Part shown: positions 9,501 through 17,477 of the stretch, piece by piece | Numbering within the stretch: the stretch's first letter is position 1 | How the letters are laid out: each line of letters opens with the position of its first letter | From: a gamma proteobacterium symbiont of Ctena orbiculata | GTDB taxonomy: Bacteria; Pseudomonadota; Gammaproteobacteria; Chromatiales; Chromatiaceae | Direction of reading: 5' to 3' | Assembly: GCA_003058495.1 (NCBI GenBank) | Contig: QBVC01000010.1 | Coordinates: 60,806 to 124,805 of the forward strand | DNA: 64,000 nucleotides | Notes under the pieces: generated by a model | What the model saw: the letters and a program-made list of their open reading frames with translations, nothing else | The model's database searches: none | What the model was told of the DNA's origin: nothing | Program-made: the position numbers and the translations under genes

Positions 9501-9754
9501 AGATCGATCGTTCGTTCATCAATGATCTGCCCCACGATATAGACGATGCATCCCTGGTCAGGACCATCGTTGCCATGGCGAAGAGCCTGAATCTGAGGTT
9601 GATCGCGGAAGGCGTGGAGACCAGGGAGCAGGCCGAATTCCTGCTGCAAATCGGGTGCTCCAACCTGCAGGGTTACTACTATGCAAAACCGATGAGCGCC
9701 AAGGCCATGACAACCTGGCTACAGCAGGACCTGCAAGGAACAGGCACTACCTGA
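6521..9754 (+). CDS. membrane sensor diguanylate cyclase/phosphodiesterase: DAHL-like sensor, three PAS, GGDEF, EAL
   Basis: This 1077-residue protein should make and/or break c-di-GMP at the inner membrane. A transmembrane helix at about 12-30 and another at about 247-268 flank a periplasmic all-helical region. That region carries DRDVLR and QYDPL motifs typical of DAHL sensor domains. Three PAS domains follow (about 275-395, 400-515, 523-640). The GGDEF domain has an intact active site (GGDEF 724-728) and an RESD inhibitory site exactly five residues before it. The EAL domain keeps EAL at 852-854 and DDFGTG at 973-978. Both catalytic domains look competent; which dominates cannot be read from sequence. 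It overlaps the peroxidase stop by four bases, so peroxide, haem or redox state is a candidate signal. That coupling is inference. Confidence 0.93.
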   Translation: MKMLKQIGSKRILLLISLGIALILLLAVYWDDESQVYAELSNSMLQLKEMDARLDRDVLRVTSFLLIQYDPLVQTTNRLRELKQQINLKAMELDDMTFLSLVETYWQGMDEKLSIIEKIKFQAAMVRNGILYLPIAARELKTVDHDIYDEVVELLNALYAYDLFYTDSQLDDIKTTLQRLKGYQSTSSEGQEKFEQVLFHVDTNLQDLTRLGALKTRYLAIPTQEYFEQIHSRHEQNRVDETTKKRQLILLLTAFVVILLLSLWQAILRLQQANQEVNRAWFRLHDAVDNLTEAFALFDAEGRLVLFNRRFGEFYSWLKDWMKEGADLDTLQSVTGNRIQNMSLEGEPIIEPMPMGQYLELTESGAWYLASNSYTNEGGIVCVRSDITESKQAEVNLRKLGRVLEQSPTSVMITNTKGDIEYVNPRFEKVSGYSAEEVLGENPRILKSGDKTREEYKAMWDALLAGREWRGIFHNKRKDGSIYWESASISPLRDERGQITHFIAVKEDVTTQKRAEDQLRMNATVFDTTSEGIMVTDADNIIKTVNPAFTRITGYSAEEVVGQSPSILSSGRHEEEFYEELWNSVLHKRYWSGEIWNRRKDGSVFPEWLSIAAIPDDDGIAKEYVAVFSDISKHKENEEQIRYQANYDALTGLPNRSLLSDRLEQAIGSAIREKWMLAILFIDLDQFKMVNDTFGHVMGDELLQLVAERIGDCVRESDTVARFGGDEFVILLQDVTEMDAVANIATKVIDSITKVFTLYERDIYIGASVGITIFPDDAMNADSLLRNADMAMYQAKERGRNNYQFFTASMQQQTLERQQLELDLRLAMQRGELEIYYQPVVNAEFERVISVEALLRWNHPHRGMIYPSVFIPLAEDSGLIGPIGEWVIKGACQQLGRWQQAGHSELKMAVNLSSRQRELGLEADYLMQVLQETSIRPEMLTLEITESLLMRDTDEALKWLSSFKSLGINLSVDDFGTGYSSLSYLKRFPMDILKIDRSFINDLPHDIDDASLVRTIVAMAKSLNLRLIAEGVETREQAEFLLQIGCSNLQGYYYAKPMSAKAMTTWLQQDLQGTGTT

Positions 9755-9887
9755 TCCGCTACAACCGTAACCACCACACTTTTTCCCGCTGCAGTCGAGT
9801 CAATTCAACAGTTCGGCTACGCAGTGTCATGCAAAAATGTTATAAAGGGTTAGAATAGATTTATAAGCAAATCACAGAGGAGAACCC

Positions 9888-11615
9888 ATGACCGGCATCG
9901 TTGAAGTTACCCTACCCGATATCGGTGATTTTGAGCAGGTTGACATCATTGAGATATTGGTCGCGCCCGGAGACAGGATCGAAGCGGAAGACTCCATTAT
10001 CACCCTGGAGAGCGACAAGGCGACCATGGACATTCCCTCACCCCATGCGGGGGTCGTAAAGGAGTTGCAGGTACAAGTGGGCGACAAGATCTCCATGGGC
10101 GGGAAGATTCTCAAGCTCGAGCTGTCTCAAGGCGGTTCGGTGGAAGACAGGCCGTCGCCGACCAAGGCGCCGGTTTCCGAGGCGGTAAGAGGTAGTGTCG
10201 ACATGCAGGTCGACCTGGTCGTTTTGGGGGCCGGGCCAGGCGGATACACCGCGGCGTTCCGGGCGGCCGATCTCGGCAAGAAGGTGGTCCTGATCGAGCG
10301 CTACAGTGAGCTGGGCGGGGTCTGTCTGAATGTGGGTTGCATACCCTCCAAGGCGTTGCTGCATGCCGCAGACGTGATCAATGAAGCGGCGGAGCTGACC
10401 GAGATGGGGATCAGCTTCGGTAAGCCCAAAATCGACCTGGACAAGCTTCGTGGCGGAAAGGACAAGGTGGTTAAACGTCTGACCGGCGGTTTGAAACAGC
10501 TGGCCAAGCTGCGCAAGGTGGAGTTGGTGCATGGTACGGCACGTTTCGAGTCCCCCAACCGTATTGCAGTCAAGCGCGCAAGCGGCTCGCTCTCCATCGG
10601 CTTCACCGATGCCATCATCGCCTGCGGCTCCAGCCCGGTGCAGATTCCCGGATTTCCCAATGACGATCCGCGCTTGATCGATTCCACCGGCGCCCTGGCC
10701 CTGGAAGATCTACCGAAGCGCATGCTGGTCGTTGGAGGAGGCATCATCGGGCTGGAAATGGCCACTGTCTACAGCACCCTCGGCAGCGAGATTGACGTGG
10801 TGGAGCTGCAGGACGGGTTGATACCCGGTTGTGATCCCGATCTGGTGCGGCCACTGCACAAGCGTATAGCGAAGCGCTATGGACAGATCATGCTGGCTAC
10901 CAAGGTGACCGATATCCAGGCCCTTAAAGGCGGTCTGAAAGTCAGCTTCGAGGGCAAGCAGGCCCCCGAAAAGCCGCAGACCTACGATCGGGTGCTGGTG
11001 GCCGTCGGACGCACACCAAACGGTAAGCGGATCAATGCGGAAGCGGCGGGGGTGGCGGTGGACGACGCCGGTTTCATTCCCGTGGATGAGCATATGCGGA
11101 CCAATGTGCCAAATATCTATGCCATCGGCGACGTGGTCGGGCAGCCCATGCTGGCGCACAAGGCAACCCATGAAGCCAAGGTGGCGGCGGAGGTCATCGC
11201 CGGCCTGCCGGCCAGCTTCGATCCCATGACCGTGCCCTCGGTAGCCTATACCGATCCGGAGATTGCCTGGATGGGGCTGACCGAAACCGAGGCCAAGGCC
11301 AACGGCATCGACTATGAAAAAGGGGCCTTTCCCTGGGCCGCCAGTGGACGCGCGCTGGGTATCGGCCGTGACGAAGGGATGACAAAACTGCTCTTCGATC
11401 CGAACACCAAAAGGATTCTCGGCGCCGGCATTGTCGGTCCCAATGCCGGAGAGCTGATCGGCGAGACCGTACTCGCCCTGGAGATGGGGGCCGATGCCGA
11501 AGATATCGGATTGACCATACATCCGCATCCAACCCTGAACGAGACGATCTGTTTTGCCGCGGAGATGGCGGAAGGAACGATCACCGATCTGCCGCCGCCC
11601 AAAAAACGAAAATAG
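9888..11615 (+). CDS. lpdA: dihydrolipoamide dehydrogenase (E3) with N-terminal lipoyl domain
   Basis: This FAD enzyme reoxidises dihydrolipoamide with NAD+ for the pyruvate, and probably the 2-oxoglutarate, dehydrogenase complex. The 575-residue protein is about 100 longer than plain E3 because it begins with a lipoyl domain (Lys44 in ESDKATMD) close in sequence to that of AceF, then a linker. The E3 body has the Rossmann FAD motif GAGPGG, the redox disulfide CLNVGC (C146/C151), the NAD site GGGIIG and the active-site HPHPTLNE (545-552). Lipoyl-E3 fusions are known in some bacteria. A good AGAGGAGA ribosome-binding site precedes the ATG. The 133-base gap upstream suggests its own promoter, but no clear box pair is visible. 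Confidence 0.96.
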   Translation: MTGIVEVTLPDIGDFEQVDIIEILVAPGDRIEAEDSIITLESDKATMDIPSPHAGVVKELQVQVGDKISMGGKILKLELSQGGSVEDRPSPTKAPVSEAVRGSVDMQVDLVVLGAGPGGYTAAFRAADLGKKVVLIERYSELGGVCLNVGCIPSKALLHAADVINEAAELTEMGISFGKPKIDLDKLRGGKDKVVKRLTGGLKQLAKLRKVELVHGTARFESPNRIAVKRASGSLSIGFTDAIIACGSSPVQIPGFPNDDPRLIDSTGALALEDLPKRMLVVGGGIIGLEMATVYSTLGSEIDVVELQDGLIPGCDPDLVRPLHKRIAKRYGQIMLATKVTDIQALKGGLKVSFEGKQAPEKPQTYDRVLVAVGRTPNGKRINAEAAGVAVDDAGFIPVDEHMRTNVPNIYAIGDVVGQPMLAHKATHEAKVAAEVIAGLPASFDPMTVPSVAYTDPEIAWMGLTETEAKANGIDYEKGAFPWAASGRALGIGRDEGMTKLLFDPNTKRILGAGIVGPNAGELIGETVLALEMGADAEDIGLTIHPHPTLNETICFAAEMAEGTITDLPPPKKRK

Positions 11616-11652
11616 AATCAGGCAATGGTACTTATTTTAGCCGAGAACCACC

Positions 11653-11729
11653 GTCATCCCGGCGCAGGCCGGGATCCAGAATGCTTGATGGCGACGGTGT
11701 TCCTGGATTCCGGCCTGCGCCGGAATGAC
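11653..11729. repeat. 77-bp palindromic repeat (GTCATYCCGG family)
   Basis: Two about 26-bp arms (starting GTCATCCCGGCGCAGGCC, ending GGCCTGCGCCGGAATGAC) form an imperfect palindrome around a 25-base loop. Relatives lie at 13784-13850 and 36216-36282. It sits directly after lpdA, so it may end or stabilise that transcript. This copy lacks the outer CTCTGATTAAT arms of the other two. Confidence 0.8.
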
Positions 11730-11814
11730 GATAATCCAGATATTTTCCTTAACTAAGCGCCATTCGAGTCAGGCCAGGCCTATACCTACCCAATGGTTGC
11801 TCGCATTATCTGTC

Positions 11815-12600
11815 ATGAGTGATAAAGGTGTTGCCTTGTACTTTCGGCAATTCGGCAACCCCGAAGCGCCAAAGCTCTGCCTGTTGCACGGCCTCTTCGG
11901 CTCAGCCAACAACTGGATGGGTGTGGTCAAATATCTGCAGGACGGCTTTCACATCATCGTCCCGGATCTGCGCAACCATGGCCGTTCGCCCCACCACAAG
12001 GAGATGGACTACGGGGTAATGGCCGATGATCTGTTGCTGCTGTTCGAACATCTGGAATCAAGCAGTGTCTACCTGGTGGGTCACAGTATGGGAGGCAAGG
12101 TCGCCATGTGGCTTGCCCTGCAGCGACCCGAGTGGGTGGAAAAGCTGGTCGTTGCGGATATTGCGCCCGTGACCTATGCGCATCGCTTCGATAACATCTT
12201 TCAGGCGCTCGCCGGGCTGCCCATCGACGAAATCAGCAACAGGGAAGAGGCGGATAGAAGGCTGGCAGAGCGGGTGAGCGAAAGAGACGTGCGGCAGTAT
12301 CTGTTGCAGAATCTTCTCAAACAGGCCGACGGATGGCGTTGGCGCTTCAATCTCGAAGGCTTGCGCGGCGCGATCTCCGATTTGGTCGGGTTTCCGCAGG
12401 CTGGAAGTGAAATATTTGCCGGTGAAACGCTGTTTGTCCATGGCGAGAAGTCGGATTATGTTACCGATGCCTATCGTGAGAGGATAGCTCAGCTGTTTCC
12501 CCACTACCGGTTGAGAACGCTGCATGGGGCAGGGCACTGGTTGTACGCCGAGCAGCCCAGGTTGTTCGCCCAGGTGGTGAGGAATTTTATTGCAGGATGA
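11815..12600 (+). CDS. alpha/beta-hydrolase, YbfF-like esterase
   Basis: The 261-residue product is an alpha/beta-hydrolase fold esterase, resembling the YbfF acyl-ester/acyl-CoA thioesterase group. Visible features are the oxyanion-hole [14 protein letters not shown], the nucleophile elbow GHSMGG (Ser of the triad), and the C-terminal [11 protein letters not shown] with the catalytic His. The frame opens at 11725, but the first 30 codons fall partly in the palindromic repeat and are not family-like, so the ATG at 11815 ([10 protein letters not shown]) is chosen. No strong ribosome-binding site is seen. The substrate is unknown. The stop overlaps the edge of the open frame before the TAXI gene, so co-transcription is possible. 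Confidence 0.85.
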   Translation: MSDKGVALYFRQFGNPEAPKLCLLHGLFGSANNWMGVVKYLQDGFHIIVPDLRNHGRSPHHKEMDYGVMADDLLLLFEHLESSSVYLVGHSMGGKVAMWLALQRPEWVEKLVVADIAPVTYAHRFDNIFQALAGLPIDEISNREEADRRLAERVSERDVRQYLLQNLLKQADGWRWRFNLEGLRGAISDLVGFPQAGSEIFAGETLFVHGEKSDYVTDAYRERIAQLFPHYRLRTLHGAGHWLYAEQPRLFAQVVRNFIAG

Positions 12601-12683
12601 CGCTTGCGGTTTTTTTATTGTTCAAGGTAAGTATCATTCAGGTCTATACAGAGTGTCGTAGAAGAACATCATCAGGAGGATCT

Positions 12684-13634
12684 ATGCGCAAATTCATCGC
12701 CATTTGGCTGTTGCTGGTGCCAATCCTTGGAATCGCGGCGGAGCAGCGTTTCATCAGTATCGGTACCGGCGGACTGACAGGCGTCTACTATCCGACCGGA
12801 GGGGCGATCTGCCGGCTGCTTAATAAAGCCCGCAAGAGCCACGGTATCCGCTGCTCGGTGGAGTCGACGGGGGGATCGATCTTCAACCTCAATACCATCG
12901 CCAATGGAGAACTCGATTTCGGCGTCGCCCAGTCCGACTGGCAGTACCACGCCTACAAGGGCAGCTCGAAGTTCAGCCAGCAGGGCCCGAACAAATCCTT
13001 GCGTGCGGTGTTTTCGATTCACAGCGAGCCGTTTACCGTAATGGCGAGGGACGACAGCGGGATCAAGCTGTTTGCCGATCTCAAGGGCAAGCGCGTCAAT
13101 ATCGGCAATCCGGGCTCCGGACAACGCGGCACCATGGAGGTGCTGATGGACGAATATGGCTGGCGCAGGGACGACTTCAAACTGGCTTCGGAGTTGAAGG
13201 CGACGGAGCAGGCGAGGGCGCTGTGCGACAACAAGATCGATGCCATGATCTACACGGTAGGCCATCCGAATGCCTCGATCAAAGAGGCGGCCACCGCCTG
13301 TGATGCCCACCTGGTGCCGGTCACCGGCGAGACAGTGGATGCACTGATTGCGGCCAATCCCTACTATGCGCCCGCATTGATCCCCGCGGGCATGTATCGC
13401 GGCAGCGACAATGACACATCGACCTTCGGGGTCAAGGCGACACTGGTGACTTCCGCGGTGGTGGATGAGGAGATCGTCTACCAGATGGTCAAGGCGGTAT
13501 TTGAGAACCTTGCCGTCTTCAGAAAACTCCATCCCGCCTTCGCCCAGCTCGAGGCGAAACAGATGCTGAAGGGAAATTCCGCTCCGTTTCACCCAGGCGC
13601 CCTGCGTTACTACAAGGAGAAGGGTTTGCAATGA
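12684..13634 (+). CDS. TAXI-family TRAP transporter solute-binding protein
   Basis: This is the periplasmic substrate-binding subunit of a TRAP secondary transporter. The ATG at 12684 follows an AGGAGGA ribosome-binding site and begins a signal peptide ([19 protein letters not shown]), giving 316 residues. Family marks are [14 protein letters not shown] near the mature N-terminus, [12 protein letters not shown], the GVAQSD segment, and [17 protein letters not shown]. Known TAXI substrates include glutamate and C4/C5 acids, but the ligand cannot be assigned here. The permease gene lies 434 bases downstream, an unusually long gap occupied by nested repeats. Confidence 0.93.
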   Translation: MRKFIAIWLLLVPILGIAAEQRFISIGTGGLTGVYYPTGGAICRLLNKARKSHGIRCSVESTGGSIFNLNTIANGELDFGVAQSDWQYHAYKGSSKFSQQGPNKSLRAVFSIHSEPFTVMARDDSGIKLFADLKGKRVNIGNPGSGQRGTMEVLMDEYGWRRDDFKLASELKATEQARALCDNKIDAMIYTVGHPNASIKEAATACDAHLVPVTGETVDALIAANPYYAPALIPAGMYRGSDNDTSTFGVKATLVTSAVVDEEIVYQMVKAVFENLAVFRKLHPAFAQLEAKQMLKGNSAPFHPGALRYYKEKGLQ

Positions 13635-13680
13635 GTGCCTGGATTGTCGCGGGGTGAGCCTGAACGAACCGTCTACAATC

Positions 13681-14019
13681 AAACCGCAAATGGACGCCAA
13701 TCACCGCAAATTGCCGCAAGAGTTTTGAAAAAAATAAGTATAGATCTAGGTGAGCTGAAATCCAGGGAGGGTCTGATTAATCCGTCATTCCGGTGAAAGC
13801 CGGAATCCATGCGCCTGATTTTCCTGGATCCCGGCATGCGCCGGGATGACGAAAAGAGAATTAATCAGAGGTTCCCAAAACGTGATTTGTCCAGAGCGAA
13901 TAAAGCAGGCCACCAAAATTGATTGTTCAGCGCTGAAGGGCTAGCAGATTATTTGCCAGCCATACATTCGATCATACCATTTGCGATTATTTGCGGTGAT
14001 TGGCGTCCATTTGCGGTTT
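13681..14019. repeat. 339-bp MITE-like unit with perfect 31-bp terminal inverted repeats
   Basis: Bases 13681-13711 and 13989-14019 are exact reverse complements over 31 bp. The arms contain CGCAAATGGACGCC and a second ACCGCAAAT unit. The enclosed 277 bases code for nothing recognisable and carry a separate palindromic element at 13765-13876. Related CGCAAATGAACGC motifs occur at 31666-31694 and 32083-32111. The unit separates the TAXI binding-protein gene from its permease gene. Confidence 0.85.
13765..13876. repeat. 112-bp palindromic element, copy nested in the 31-bp inverted repeat
   Basis: Outer arms GGTCTGATTAAT and ATTAATCAGAGGTTCCC enclose inner arms GTCATTCCGG and CCGGGATGAC (core 13784-13850). 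It matches 36198-36308 closely, including the right-hand flank GACGAAAAGAGAATTAATC. It could fold into a long hairpin in RNA. Confidence 0.8.
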
Positions 14020-14068
14020 GGTTTTATATATAAAAAAACCTGAACAGGCGTGACCTGATATAAACGAG

Positions 14069-16639
14069 ATGAACCAGGGGCAAAACAACAGACTGCAACT
14101 CGAGATTATCGAGGCGGCCGAGTTCGGTGGACGGCGCCCTGAGGGTTTTGGACGCAAGGTGCTGCTGGGAACCGCCCTGGCCTGGGCCCTGTTCCAGCTC
14201 TGGGTTGCCTCACCCTTGCCGTTCAACCTGGGTATCGGGGTGTTTAACGACACGGAGGTCCGTTCCATCCACCTCGCATTTGCCATCTTTCTCGCCTACC
14301 TCTCGTTTCCCCGCCGCAGGGTCATCACCCACACCATCCCGTTGCTTGATTGGCTGCTCGCCTTGACGGCGCTCTGCTGCGCACTCTACCTGTTTCTCTT
14401 CTATGAGGCCCTGGCGGCGCGATCAGGGGCACCGACCCCCTGGGATATCGCGGTCTCCATGCTCGGCCTGCTGCTGCTGCTGGAGGCCACGCGACGTGCC
14501 CTGGGTTGGCCGTTGATGGTGATCGGGCTCTTTTTTCTGGGTTACACCTTCGGCGGTCCCTGGCTGCCCGATCTATTGGCCCACAAAGGCGCCTCCCTCT
14601 CCCGTGTGGCCTCCCATCAGTGGCTGTCGACAGAGGGCGTTTTCGGCGTCGCGGTCGGCGTCTCCGCGGGTTTTGTCTTTCTCTTTGTGCTCTTCGGCAG
14701 CCTCTTGGAGCAGGCGGGCGGCGGCCACTATTTCATCCGTGTCGCCTATGCCCTGGTCGGGCATCTGCGGGGTGGGCCGGCGAAGGCCGCGGTACTGGCA
14801 TCGGGACTCACCGGGATGGTGTCGGGTTCATCCATCGCCAACGTGGTCACCACCGGCACCTTTACCATACCCTTGATGAAGCGGGTCGGTTTCAGCGCCG
14901 AGAAATCGGGCGCCATCGAAGTGGCTGCCTCGACCAACGGCCAGATCATGCCCCCGGTGATGGGAGCTGCCGCATTCCTCATGGTGGAGTATCTCAACAT
15001 CTCCTATCTGGAGGTGATCAAGCACGCCTTCCTGCCGGCGGTGCTGAGCTATATCGGCCTTATGTACCTGGTCCATCTGGAGGCGGTCAAGGCGGGGATG
15101 GAGGCGGAGAGACGCGCGGTTGCAAGCAGTGTGAAGCGGCGACTGCTGGGGTGGGGTCTGACCCTGTCCGGGGTCGGCTGTTTTCTGTTGCTCGCCTACT
15201 GGCTGCTCGAGGCGGTCAACAGCCTCTTCGGCAGCTACGGGTTTTACCTCAATGCCGGCTTGATTCTGCTTCTCTACGTCGTGCTCATCTACTGCGAAGT
15301 GCGTTGCGGGTTGAGGGCCCAAGCGCGGGAGTCAGCGGAGCAGATGACGGTGGCGACGGCGCTGCTGGGCGGGTTGCACTTTCTGCTTCCGATCCTGGTA
15401 TTGGTATGGTGTCTGATACTGTTGCGCCTCTCCCCGGCCAGCGCCGTATTCTATGCCATCTGCCTGATGATGGTGATTCAGCTGTCTCAGGAGGGGCTGC
15501 GCGAGCTGTTTCAGGGCGGTTCCCTGTCCCGTGGCATTCAGCGCGGCCTGCAGTCGCTGCTGGTCGGGCTGGAGAACGGGTCGCGAAACATGATCGGCAT
15601 CGGCGTGGCGACTGCGACCGCGGGTATCGTGGTCGGTACGGTGAGCCTCACCGGGATCGGCCAGGTGATGGGGGAACTGGTAGAAACCCTCTCCCTCGGT
15701 TCGGTGGTGCTGATGCTGCTGCTGACGGCGTTGATCTGCATGATCCTGGGAATGGGCCTGCCCACGACGGCAAACTACATTGTCGTCTCGACCTTGATGG
15801 CGCCGGTGATCGTGCAGCTCTCCGCCGCCCATGGCCTGGATGTGCCCCTGGTGGCGGTGCATATGTTCGTCTTCTATTTCGGCATCCTTGCAGACGATAC
15901 GCCGCCGGTGGGACTGGCGGCCTATGCGGCGGCCGGTATCTCCGGCGGCGATCCCATCAGGACCGGCTTGCAGTCGTTCTACTACGATATCCGCACCGCG
16001 GTATTGCCCTTCATGTTTATCTTCAATACCAGCCTGCTGATGATCGGAATCGACAGCCTGATGGAGTTGCTGATGGTCCTGTCCCAGGGTGTGGTCGCCA
16101 TGCTGCTGTTTGTCTCCGCAACCCAGGGGTGGCTGCTGGTGCGTAACCGATTGTGGGAGAGCCTGGTGTTGCTGTTGGTGGTATTCTCCCTCTTCAGACC
16201 CGATTTCTGGCAGGAGTATCTCTACCCCGGGAAGGTATGGCAACCGGCAGGGGGCATCGAGAGCTATATCGACTCGCTGCCGGTGAATGCCAAGGTGCGG
16301 CTCCAGGTGGAGGTGGAAGATGAGGCGGGTCGGATGAAGCAGCGGGAGATCCTGTTGCTCAAACCCGAGGCGCAGTCGGGTGATTACCTGGAGAGTCTCG
16401 GCTTTATTACCGAGCCGGATGGCGATACCCTTCGTGTTATCGACGTTGGCTTTCTCAGTGCTGCTGAGCAAGCCGGTTTAAGCGCGGGCTTCAACCATCG
16501 TATCACCGGCTACTACAGTCAAGGACGACAGCCGCACAGCAGCTGGTTTCTGATCCCGCCCCTGCTGCTGCTGGGAGCCATACTGTGGCTCCAATATCGT
16601 CGTGGCCAGCGCCAACAACAGACAACCTTTGGAGTTTAA
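14069..16639 (+). CDS. TRAP transporter fused DctQM permease
   Basis: The 856-residue inner-membrane protein fuses the small DctQ-type and large DctM-type subunits, the usual form in TAXI systems, and should couple ion flow to uptake of the ligand of the upstream binding protein. Multiple hydrophobic segments cover residues 30-720. DctM marks include the SGSSIANV, STNGQIMPPVMGAAAF and GMGLPTTANY segments and FYFGILADDTPPVGLA. The last about 130 residues form a soluble part and a final helix (ending LQYRRGQRQQQ), as in DUF3394-tailed permeases, with a PDZ-like AEQAGLSAG segment. The ribosome-binding site is weak. The DUF302 gene begins 1 base after the stop. Confidence 0.92.
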   Translation: MNQGQNNRLQLEIIEAAEFGGRRPEGFGRKVLLGTALAWALFQLWVASPLPFNLGIGVFNDTEVRSIHLAFAIFLAYLSFPRRRVITHTIPLLDWLLALTALCCALYLFLFYEALAARSGAPTPWDIAVSMLGLLLLLEATRRALGWPLMVIGLFFLGYTFGGPWLPDLLAHKGASLSRVASHQWLSTEGVFGVAVGVSAGFVFLFVLFGSLLEQAGGGHYFIRVAYALVGHLRGGPAKAAVLASGLTGMVSGSSIANVVTTGTFTIPLMKRVGFSAEKSGAIEVAASTNGQIMPPVMGAAAFLMVEYLNISYLEVIKHAFLPAVLSYIGLMYLVHLEAVKAGMEAERRAVASSVKRRLLGWGLTLSGVGCFLLLAYWLLEAVNSLFGSYGFYLNAGLILLLYVVLIYCEVRCGLRAQARESAEQMTVATALLGGLHFLLPILVLVWCLILLRLSPASAVFYAICLMMVIQLSQEGLRELFQGGSLSRGIQRGLQSLLVGLENGSRNMIGIGVATATAGIVVGTVSLTGIGQVMGELVETLSLGSVVLMLLLTALICMILGMGLPTTANYIVVSTLMAPVIVQLSAAHGLDVPLVAVHMFVFYFGILADDTPPVGLAAYAAAGISGGDPIRTGLQSFYYDIRTAVLPFMFIFNTSLLMIGIDSLMELLMVLSQGVVAMLLFVSATQGWLLVRNRLWESLVLLLVVFSLFRPDFWQEYLYPGKVWQPAGGIESYIDSLPVNAKVRLQVEVEDEAGRMKQREILLLKPEAQSGDYLESLGFITEPDGDTLRVIDVGFLSAAEQAGLSAGFNHRITGYYSQGRQPHSSWFLIPPLLLLGAILWLQYRRGQRQQQTTFGV

Positions 16640-16640
16640 A

Positions 16641-17108
16641 ATGCGCATTCTGTCGGCACTCTGCATGCTGTTAATCTTCAACCTGCCCTGTGTCGCGATG
16701 GGGTCGGGTGACACGACCTCTCCAGTGAAGGTCTTTACCTCGGAAGAGCCTTTCGAGGATGTCGTGGAGAACATCAAGATGGCGATAATCGAGCAGGGGC
16801 TGCTGGTCAGCGGTACGCTGCATGTCAGCGACATGTTGAATCGAACCGCGCCCGATCTGGGCTACCCGGAGATTTTCGCCAAGGCGGAATCGGTGGAATT
16901 CTGCAGTGCATTGCTCTCGCACAAGATGGCCCAGGCCGCAGCGGAGAATATCGCCATCTGTCCTTTTACCATTGCCGTCTACAAAAAACAGGCTGATCCG
17001 GATCGGGTCTACCTGGCCTATCGCGTGCCCTCTCTGGCCGGGAGCGATGATCGGGTTGCAGCAGAGATCATCACCCTGTTGGAGCAGATAATTGAGGATT
17101 CGATTTGA
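16641..17108 (+). CDS. DUF302-family secreted protein
   Basis: The 155-residue product begins with a signal peptide ending about VAMGSG. It contains a DUF302-type fold: SEEPFEDVVENIKMAIIEQG near the N-terminus, then a C-terminal VYKKQADPDRVYLAYRVP strand and a helix. The ATG at 16641 follows TTGGAG and lies right after the permease stop, so the two are co-translated. DUF302 proteins have no firmly established function. Association with the TRAP genes suggests an accessory role, which is inference. Confidence 0.8.
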   Translation: MRILSALCMLLIFNLPCVAMGSGDTTSPVKVFTSEEPFEDVVENIKMAIIEQGLLVSGTLHVSDMLNRTAPDLGYPEIFAKAESVEFCSALLSHKMAQAAAENIAICPFTIAVYKKQADPDRVYLAYRVPSLAGSDDRVAAEIITLLEQIIEDSI

Positions 17109-17248
17109 GTTTTAACCAGGGATCAACGCCCGGCGGGATAGCGTAGAGATAGCCGCCTCAGCGGCGGAAGAGGGTGATCAAGCGGTGGACAATGGGTTAA
17201 CATCGGCTGTGACCGGTTAGCGATAACCGAGAAAAAACTGCAGTTTTG

Positions 17249-17262
17249 TTGACAAAGATCAA
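17249..17262 (+). promoter_or_regulatory. FNR/ANR-like site upstream of the seven-gene membrane operon
   Basis: TTGACAAAGATCAA differs from the FNR consensus TTGAT-N4-ATCAA at one position. It lies in the 369-base gap 17109-17477. Next to it, two AAACTGCAGTTT-type palindromes (about 17235-17246 and 17278-17289) flank the site. A possible -10 (CACTAT, 17296) would put the site near -52, not the ideal -41.5. I see no gene in the gap. Confidence 0.4.
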
Positions 17263-17477
17263 CAGGTTTGGGGTGGCAAACTGCAGTTTGGCCGTCACTA
17301 TATCGAGCGTACTCTATAGTAATCAATGGCTTATATGGTGCTGTTAAGGCATGATTCAGCTGTCGATCGATAATGCCTCGATTTAAGAACAGACGTGTTT
17401 TGCCGTAATAAAATGGAATAGGGTTGCGCAGCAGGATAGGGTGCGCGTGCCTGAGGGGTCTACTGGAGAGCGTGGTA

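Noticed and set aside
17141..17170. CCGCC/GGCGG hairpin after the DUF302 gene as a terminator
   Set aside because: The stem is short and no T-run follows.
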